From Cyclobacteriaceae bacterium (GTDB taxonomy: Bacteria > Bacteroidota > Bacteroidia > Cytophagales > Cyclobacteriaceae): a stretch of 5,022 bases of DNA. The notes below the pieces were generated by a model. That model did not search any database. It was not told where the DNA came from and worked only from the letters and a program-made list of their open reading frames with translations. The number at the start of each line of letters is the position of its first letter. The first letter of the stretch is position 1. The stretch is taken from NCBI GenBank assembly GCA_028279155.1, contig JANQST010000499.1:1-5022 (forward strand), given 5' to 3'. A program made the position numbers and the translations under genes. Shown piece after piece: positions 1-5,022 of this stretch.

Positions 1-1013
1 ATGTAATCGGAATCACCATCGGAGATATCAATGGCATTGGTCCCGAGGTGATCATAAAGTCATTGGAAGATCCAAGGATCATTAAGCAGTTTACACCGGT
101 CGTTTATGGTTCTTCAAAAATTATCTCCTTTTACAGAAAAGCGCTCAATAAAGAAGATTTCAACTACAACCAAATTTCATCTCTGGATAAAATCCATCAT
201 AAAAAGGTGAATATCCTAAATGTTTGGGATGATGAGGTGGAAATCAAGCCAGGTCAAGCAAATGAAAAAGGTGGAAAATATGCAAGACTGGCACTCCAAA
301 AAGCTACCGAAGATTTGAAAGAAGGGAGAATTCAAGCAATCGCTACTGCTCCATTGAGCAAAGAGTTGGTTCAGGATGAAAACTTTAAGTTTCCAGGTCA
401 CACGGAGTATCTAACACAACAAGCTGAGGCAAAAGACAGTCTGATGTTCCTGGTTCACGAAGGCCTTCGCGTTGGAGTCGTCACCGGACATGTACCTCTT
501 AAGGAGGTCAGTACCAAGATCGACCAGGAAAAAGTCACATCTAAGCTCAAAATCATGATCAAATCCCTGCAAAAGGATTTTGGAATTAAGAAACCCAGGG
601 TTGCGGTGCTAGGTGTCAACCCACACGCAGGCGAAAATGGCTTATTGGGCGATGAAGAAGAAAAGATCATCAACCCTGTGATCACTCAATTTAAAAATGA
701 ACATCACCTAGTATTTGGGCCTTTTCCTGCGGATGGTTTTTTTGGTATGGCCAGTTACAAAAATTTTGATGGAATCTTGGCGATGTATCATGATCAAGGT
801 TTGGTGCCATTCAAAACGCTGGCCTTTGAAAGTGGAGTGAATTATACGGCGGGTCTTTCGTTCGTGAGAACTTCTCCCGACCATGGTACAGCCTTCGCAA
901 TAGCTGGCAAAGACGAAGCAGATCCTACTTCATTCAGGAATGCCCTTTACCTAGCAAATGATATTGTCAACCATAGAGAGGATAACAATTCAGAAAAGAG
1001 TAATTCAGATTAG
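1..1013 (+). CDS. pdxA: 4-hydroxythreonine-4-phosphate dehydrogenase PdxA (5' partial)
   Basis: PdxA oxidises 4-phosphohydroxy-L-threonine with NAD(P)+ in the DXP-dependent pyridoxal-phosphate pathway; the product is condensed with deoxyxylulose phosphate by PdxJ. It is a cytosolic, metal-dependent homodimer. The frame is open from base 3 and shows 336 residues ending at TAG 1011-1013. The family N-terminus (VIGITIGDINGIGPEV) begins at visible residue 1, upstream of the GTG at 48, so that GTG is an internal valine and the true start lies a few codons before the window. Signatures in order are PGHTEYL (substrate-binding His, visible residue 133), TGHVPL (H163), VNPHAGENG (H208) and MYHDQGLVPFK (H263), then SPDHGTAF. 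The last three His match the metal ligands of E. coli PdxA (H166, H211, H266) with identical 45- and 55-residue spacing. The protein ends in a short polar tail. Its stop overlaps that of the convergent regulator gene. It looks intact and functional. Confidence 0.96.
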   Translation, partial: VIGITIGDINGIGPEVIIKSLEDPRIIKQFTPVVYGSSKIISFYRKALNKEDFNYNQISSLDKIHHKKVNILNVWDDEVEIKPGQANEKGGKYARLALQKATEDLKEGRIQAIATAPLSKELVQDENFKFPGHTEYLTQQAEAKDSLMFLVHEGLRVGVVTGHVPLKEVSTKIDQEKVTSKLKIMIKSLQKDFGIKKPRVAVLGVNPHAGENGLLGDEEEKIINPVITQFKNEHHLVFGPFPADGFFGMASYKNFDGILAMYHDQGLVPFKTLAFESGVNYTAGLSFVRTSPDHGTAFAIAGKDEADPTSFRNALYLANDIVNHREDNNSEKSNSD

Positions 1014-3046
1014 TAGTTACGAATGGCAATCAGGTCTCCACTGTAACTTCTAAGTTGGCCGTAGATTAGCAGGCTCTCTTCCTCACTAATGGTGAATGCC
1101 GGATCATTTCCGGGAATCCTTTTGTTTAAATGAAGAATATCAGAGGTATTCTTAGTTGCAAAATCGTAGTAGCGAATTTTATTGACTTTTTCACTGAAAT
1201 AGTAAATGCCATTGCGTCCTACTTTCCAACTTGCCCAATCACTTGATTTAAGGTCCGGAATGATCATTTCTTCGATACCATCCATTTTCATTTCCCAAAT
1301 GCCATCCCTGTGAAGTTTCGTAATGAAAATCGGACCCAAACTACTTCCTTCCTGCAGGAAATACCCATCTGAATTTATCTTCCGGAGCCTTCCATTAGAA
1401 AGTGATTGAGCCCATATGCTCCAATCTCCATCAATGTTTGATGAGAAGTAAATGAAACTCCCGTCACGAGACCAAGAAGGGTTGATATAATCACCATGAT
1501 CATCAGTAAGTTGCTTAACTTCTTTACCCTCAGAATCCACTATATAAATCTGATGGTTTCCACCCGCATTGGATTCAAAAACTATCAACTTCCCATCTGG
1601 CGACCATTTCGGTTTTCCACTAAATCCTTCCTTCAAATGTGTTAATTGGTGAATGGACTGATCATTCAATCTATATTTCCAGATTTCATAGCTACCTGAC
1701 CTATTTGAGCAAAATACAATTTGACTTCCATCACTTGAAACATCCGGATGAAGCTCCCATTTTGATGACGTCAACACCATCGAGTCTTCCAATAATTGAC
1801 CATCCAATTTGGAAATAATCAAGTCCGTGTCCTTCATCCATTTTTCTCCAATAATAAGACCATCGTGAATGGTAGGGTTTTGAATGCTCTCTCCATAGGG
1901 AATCTTTATAATTCGTTCGGGAGTCACAGGACCTTTTTTACTACTAACGTTGAACTTCCACAAGTTCTCACCACCATCAAGGTTCGATGAGATTAGAAGT
2001 GTAGATTCATCTTCCCAGTCAAACCCAAGAATATTGCGGTTGATCTTGGTAAGTCTACTTAACTTGGAAGAGGCGAGATCGAGATTATAGATGTCTTGAT
2101 CACCTTCGGAAACCGTTCTTACAAAAGCCAATGATTTGCCATCAGGACTATATCGGGGGTTTGAATCACCCCAGGTATCCAATGCTGAAACCACCTGGAG
2201 TTCAGATGTATTTTCTTCTATTGAAAATTTATAAACCGAATGTCGGGCTTTACTCGAATCATAAGCAACGTATGAGATCTCTTCGCCATTTGGCGACCAA
2301 GCCATCCCTACGTATTGTGTATTGATCTCAACCACATTTACCAATGACTTATCCAAAACAGAAAAAATATGAATGCCACTTTTGCCTTCCCGAATGCCAA
2401 ATGCAGCTACTGATTTTTCATCGGGTGACCAGACCGGTTTGAGAAAGTAGCCATCTGAGCTGGTTAATGTCATGGATGAATCACCAGATGTAGATCTCAA
2501 CAAAATGTCTGAAAAATTTTTGTTCGATTTGCTGCTGATATATGCCACCCAACCGCCACTACCTGAAAGAGCAGGGTGATATTCCCAACCCTTGTCTGCG
2601 GTAATTGGCGTACTTGTCACCGGAGGGGTCGGGTCAGACTGAAGGAATCCAAATAGCACGATGATCAATACGATAGCTGCGGCAACAGGAACTGAAAGAC
2701 GAACAAACTTTCTTCCATTGTTTTCTGGTCGTTTTTTTGTTACGGTAGCAACCAATCGATAGCCGGACTTAGAAATGGTGTCTATGTATTTCGGATCGGT
2801 TGGTTTATCTCCAAAAACACTTCTGAGTTCCGAAATCGCCCTTGTGAGTACCATTTCTACCACGATGGTCTCCGCCCACACTTTTTCAAATAAAGATTGC
2901 TTTGATACGACCTCACCCTTAGCCTCCACCAGGCACATAAGCACCTGCATGATCTTGGGTTCGATCTTTACACTTTTTCCATTCCTGGTTATCGTATTGA
3001 TTTTCGGATCAATTCGAACATCATTTATATAGAAGGAATGTCTCAT
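1010..3046 (-). CDS. Membrane-tethered winged-helix transcriptional regulator with periplasmic PD40 beta-propeller (CadC/ToxR-like architecture)
   Basis: A 678-residue one-component regulator. Residues 1-103 form an OmpR/PhoB-type winged-helix DNA-binding domain: an N-terminal beta sheet (FYINDVRIDP), helix 1 (KIMQVLMCLVEAKG), a recognition helix around 63-77 (VLTRAISELRSVF) and the typical wing hairpin YIDTISKSGYRLVA (87-100). A basic stretch (KKRPENNGRK, 104-113) precedes one transmembrane helix at about 114-136. The Pro/Thr linker (138-150) leads into a periplasmic PD40/TolB-like propeller to the C-terminus. Repeats are visible near 204 (PVWSPDEKS), 248 (MAWSPNGEE), 297 (PRYSPDGKS), 434 (PDVSSDGSQ), 479 (PKWSPDGKL) and 523 (PSWSRDGSF), with degenerate ones near 158, 342 and 649. 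There is no receiver domain, so regulation would not use phosphotransfer. The ATG is forced by an in-frame TGA three codons upstream (3053-3055), and no clear Shine-Dalgarno is present. It is divergent from an S9A peptidase gene, its likely target (inference). The ligand is unknown. Confidence 0.93.
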   Translation of the reverse strand: MRHSFYINDVRIDPKINTITRNGKSVKIEPKIMQVLMCLVEAKGEVVSKQSLFEKVWAETIVVEMVLTRAISELRSVFGDKPTDPKYIDTISKSGYRLVATVTKKRPENNGRKFVRLSVPVAAAIVLIIVLFGFLQSDPTPPVTSTPITADKGWEYHPALSGSGGWVAYISSKSNKNFSDILLRSTSGDSSMTLTSSDGYFLKPVWSPDEKSVAAFGIREGKSGIHIFSVLDKSLVNVVEINTQYVGMAWSPNGEEISYVAYDSSKARHSVYKFSIEENTSELQVVSALDTWGDSNPRYSPDGKSLAFVRTVSEGDQDIYNLDLASSKLSRLTKINRNILGFDWEDESTLLISSNLDGGENLWKFNVSSKKGPVTPERIIKIPYGESIQNPTIHDGLIIGEKWMKDTDLIISKLDGQLLEDSMVLTSSKWELHPDVSSDGSQIVFCSNRSGSYEIWKYRLNDQSIHQLTHLKEGFSGKPKWSPDGKLIVFESNAGGNHQIYIVDSEGKEVKQLTDDHGDYINPSWSRDGSFIYFSSNIDGDWSIWAQSLSNGRLRKINSDGYFLQEGSSLGPIFITKLHRDGIWEMKMDGIEEMIIPDLKSSDWASWKVGRNGIYYFSEKVNKIRYYDFATKNTSDILHLNKRIPGNDPAFTISEEESLLIYGQLRSYSGDLIAIRNY

Positions 3047-3105
3047 TTTGATTCATTGATCACTACAAGGCTAACGAATGCGCACTTTTCAAGTTAATCC
3101 ATTAT

Positions 3106-3129
3106 GAAAACCTAAGGAAAACCTAAGGA
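3106..3129. repeat. Perfect 11-bp tandem direct repeat, candidate winged-helix operator
   Basis: GAAAACCTAAG occurs twice head to tail (3106-3116 and 3117-3127) with 11/11 identity, and the first two bases of a third unit (GA) follow. It lies in the divergent intergenic region, 59 bp from the regulator start and 98 bp from the peptidase start. OmpR/PhoB-family winged helices classically bind tandem direct half-sites spaced about one helical turn (for example the 11-bp units of pho boxes), which fits the N-terminal domain of the adjacent regulator. The repeat is seen directly; its role as operator is inferred. Confidence 0.55.
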
Positions 3130-3131
3130 TT

Positions 3132-3160
3132 TTGAACAAGCAAATTTCTTCTAATATTAT
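3132..3160 (+). promoter_or_regulatory. Possible promoter of the S9A peptidase gene (sigma70-like)
   Basis: TTGAAC (3132-3137, 4/6 to TTGACA) and TATTAT (3155-3160, 5/6 to TATAAT) are separated by 17 bp. The -35-like box begins three bases after the tandem repeat ends, a geometry expected for an activator bound next to RNA polymerase. A transcript would start near 3167 and carry a leader of about 60 nt containing the third CCTAAGG motif. Bacteroidota primary sigma factors prefer TTTG and TAnnTTTG rather than E. coli hexamers. A TTTG is present at 3131-3134, but no good TAnnTTTG lies at the right distance, so the call is weak. Confidence 0.25.
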
Positions 3161-3182
3161 CTATATTTTTTCCTTCCATTCC

Positions 3183-3194
3183 CCTAAGGTTTTT
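3183..3194. promoter_or_regulatory. Third CCTAAGG motif, near-inverted copy of the tandem repeat unit
   Basis: CCTAAGGTTTTT contains the same CCTAAGG core as the tandem repeat at 3106-3129. Read on the minus strand it is AAAAACCTTAGG, matching the repeat unit AAAACCTAAGG at 10 of 11 positions, so the A-tract flank is inverted relative to the tandem pair. It sits 33 bp before the peptidase start, 61 bp downstream of the second tandem unit. It could be an auxiliary binding site in the leader or promoter of the peptidase gene; this is inferred from sequence similarity only. Confidence 0.35.
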
Positions 3195-3227
3195 GTATTG
3201 AGCGTCCCATTCTTTTGAGAATAAAAA

Positions 3228-5022
3228 ATGGAAAACAAAAGATCAATACTAGGAAAGGGATTAATACTTGTACTCTGCTTTGGATGTTTTAGCTGTTACC
3301 CACAAAAAAAGGATCGGCTAGTTTATCCTTCGACAGCTAAAGAAGCTCAGACCGAAACCTATCATGGGGTGTCCATCACAGATGAATTTGCATGGCTTAG
3401 AGATGCAACTTCTGAAAAAACCAAAAAATGGGCTGCCGATCAAGATACAGCTATGCGAAACTATGTTCGATCATGGTCAGGTTATGATCAATTAAAAGTG
3501 AAGGTTCAAACGCTATCCAAAGTAAATGGCAGATCAGAACTGCCGATGCTAGCGGGAGACAATGCCTTTTTTCTTAAAGATGGCCACAGGGGGACCTGGG
3601 ATCTGTATATAAGAGAGAATGGCAATGATCGAAGTGTGTTGGGAGATGCACCTCCCTTTAATCCAAGGGCTATCTATTTTCATATACCAAGTCCAGATGG
3701 GAAATATGTGGCTACAGCTGTAGCCGGACAATATTTCGAATGGAAGGTATTCGATATGGAAGCAAGCAAGTTCCTTGACGAAACACTTCCTGGAAATAAG
3801 TTGGGGGGCACCCGTCTCGCATGGAGCAGGGACAGTAAATCGTTCTATTATATTGGAAATACAAAAACTGGTGAAGATGGATCTCGATCCGGGTACGCAG
3901 TAAAACGGCACATTCCTGGCCAACCAGCTAAAGAAGATAAAGTGGTTTTCACCCCAGATTCTGATGGATCCAAACTAGAACTAGCAGTATGTAGGGGTGG
4001 CGATTACCTGATCATTGCAGAAAGAGAAGGTGCAGCCACAGCCTCAAAGATTCATTACATGATCACCAAATCTGACAAGGTTGTTTCATTGATAAACGAA
4101 GCAACCGCTTCATTCATTTTCCTGGGTAACGACGGAAAAACGTTCTACTTCCAAACAGATCACAACGCATCGAAAGGCCGTGTGGTAAGTATCCATATAG
4201 ATCGGTCCACTCCAGCCAACTGGAAGGAGCTTATTCCCGAGCAAGAAAAGCCAATAATGGGTTATCAATCTGCGGGTGGAACATTTTTGTCTTTGATGGC
4301 AGGGGATAAATTTGTAATCCCCTACCAGGAAAACTTAAAACAATATCTTGGGGTCTTCAGCATTTCCGGGAAAATGGAACGTGAAATAGAGCTTCCAAGT
4401 GGTGGTCTTTATTTCAACACTAACGGGCTAAACGCACTCAGCGGAATTCGAGACTCAAACAAGGTTCTAACTCGTTTCATTGGCATCACAGAACCCAATA
4501 CCATTCTTGAAGTTGACATTTCTTCAGGCCAGATTCAACCTTTCAGCAGAGCTAACACCAATTTCGACGCTTCTCAATATGTAAGTGAAATAGTATTTAG
4601 CACGAGCAAGGACGGCACTAAGATTCCTATTTCTTTAACCTACAAAAAAGGATTAAAAAAGAACGGAAAAGCACCCTTGATTATGCAGGTCTATGGAGCT
4701 ATTGCCTTCACAAATTATCCATATTTCCAGGGCGATTACATTACCTGGTTAGAAATGGGTGGAATTCATGGGGTGGCACACATCAGAGGAGGTGGTGCAC
4801 TTGGATCGGGTTGGCATCAGGAAGGTATTGCCAGAAAGAAACAAAATGGCATTGACGACTACATTTCAGCAATTGAATACGTAGCTAAGGAAAAGTATTC
4901 AAGTCCAGATAAAATTGTCATTAATGGTGTAAGCGCTGGCACAATTCCAGTCGCTGCAGTATTAACCCAAAAACCTGAGATCTTCGGAGCAGCAGTCTTG
5001 CACTACGGTATGACGGATATGA
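3228..5022 (+). CDS. Exported prolyl oligopeptidase-family serine peptidase, S9A (3' partial)
   Basis: Members of this family cleave short peptides, usually after proline, using an alpha/beta-hydrolase domain capped by a seven-bladed propeller. The first 598 residues are present; the family is usually about 700, so roughly the last 100 are lost at the window edge, including the expected catalytic Asp and His. Residues 1-23 form an export signal (basic start, hydrophobic 11-19) with Cys at 17, 20 and 23, suggesting a lipoprotein although no canonical LxGC lipobox is seen. Landmarks are YHGVSITDEFAWLRD (45-59), propeller strands with SPDGKYVA (155-162) and AWSRDSKSFYY (198-208), TSKDGTKIPISL (459-470), VYGAIAF (488-494), HIRGGGALG (518-526), KKQNGIDDY (537-545) and the nucleophile elbow GVSAG (567-571, Ser569). 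The ATG is forced by an in-frame TAA (3222-3224) two codons upstream; the leader is A-rich without a Shine-Dalgarno. It is transcribed divergently from the propeller regulator. Proline specificity is not established. Confidence 0.92.
   Translation, partial: MENKRSILGKGLILVLCFGCFSCYPQKKDRLVYPSTAKEAQTETYHGVSITDEFAWLRDATSEKTKKWAADQDTAMRNYVRSWSGYDQLKVKVQTLSKVNGRSELPMLAGDNAFFLKDGHRGTWDLYIRENGNDRSVLGDAPPFNPRAIYFHIPSPDGKYVATAVAGQYFEWKVFDMEASKFLDETLPGNKLGGTRLAWSRDSKSFYYIGNTKTGEDGSRSGYAVKRHIPGQPAKEDKVVFTPDSDGSKLELAVCRGGDYLIIAEREGAATASKIHYMITKSDKVVSLINEATASFIFLGNDGKTFYFQTDHNASKGRVVSIHIDRSTPANWKELIPEQEKPIMGYQSAGGTFLSLMAGDKFVIPYQENLKQYLGVFSISGKMEREIELPSGGLYFNTNGLNALSGIRDSNKVLTRFIGITEPNTILEVDISSGQIQPFSRANTNFDASQYVSEIVFSTSKDGTKIPISLTYKKGLKKNGKAPLIMQVYGAIAFTNYPYFQGDYITWLEMGGIHGVAHIRGGGALGSGWHQEGIARKKQNGIDDYISAIEYVAKEKYSSPDKIVINGVSAGTIPVAAVLTQKPEIFGAAVLHYGMTDM

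Noticed and set aside
48..50. GTG as the start of PdxA
   Set aside because: The conserved family N-terminus is encoded in frame from base 3, so this GTG is an internal valine (GIGPEV) and the start is outside the window.
1015..1048. Inverted repeat AGTTAC/GTAACT just after pdxA as a terminator
   Set aside because: The 6-bp arms are AT-rich, separated by 22 bases and not followed by a T-run, and the stretch is coding on the minus strand.
2775..3032. 85-codon plus-strand open frame opposite the winged-helix domain
   Set aside because: It is antisense to the conserved DNA-binding domain, and its apparent hydrophobicity comes from complementary codons; no start signal or family match is visible.
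3103..3114. ATG within the tandem repeat as a leader peptide start
   Set aside because: It encodes only three residues before a stop (M-K-T) and has no upstream translation signal.
3192..3217. Bacteroidota-type promoter TTTG (3192-3195) with TTCTTTTG (3210-3217)
   Set aside because: The spacing of 14 bases is too short for the -33/-7 pattern, and the start site would leave a leader of only a few bases before the ATG at 3228.
3549..3923. 124-codon minus-strand open frame inside the peptidase gene
   Set aside because: It lies wholly antisense to a well-conserved S9A region, has no recognisable domain and is best explained as a shadow of that gene.

Overview
The window looks like chromosomal DNA of a member of the Bacteroidota, probably a marine or free-living Cytophagia-type organism. 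This is inferred from the PdxA sequence (an ITIGDINGIGPEV-type N-terminus), moderately AT-rich DNA, A-rich leaders without a clear Shine-Dalgarno sequence, and a signal-peptide-bearing S9A peptidase. No similarity search was possible, so the lineage is tentative.

Layout: (1) 1-1013, plus strand: nearly complete pdxA (4-hydroxythreonine-4-phosphate dehydrogenase, vitamin B6 synthesis), missing only its first few codons at the window edge. (2) 1010-3046, minus strand: a 678-residue membrane-tethered transcription factor with an OmpR/CadC-type winged helix, one transmembrane helix and a large PD40/TolB-like beta-propeller outside the cytoplasm. It converges on pdxA, and the two stop codons interlock. 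(3) 3047-3227: a 181-bp divergent control region with a perfect 11-bp tandem repeat, a third near-inverted copy of the same motif, and a weak sigma70-like promoter. (4) 3228-5022, plus strand: an exported prolyl-oligopeptidase-family (S9A) serine peptidase cut by the window end just after its nucleophile serine.

The most interesting reading is that (2), (3) and (4) form a one-component signalling module. The propeller would sense something in the periplasm, possibly peptides or envelope state. The tethered winged helix would bind the 11-bp repeats, whose period matches the half-site spacing of OmpR/PhoB-type boxes, and control the divergent peptidase gene and perhaps its own gene. The architecture and repeats are visible in the sequence; the regulatory link is inference. 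pdxA appears functionally unrelated to this module. No RNA genes, mobile elements or CRISPR arrays were seen, and no stretch over 300 bases lacks a gene.
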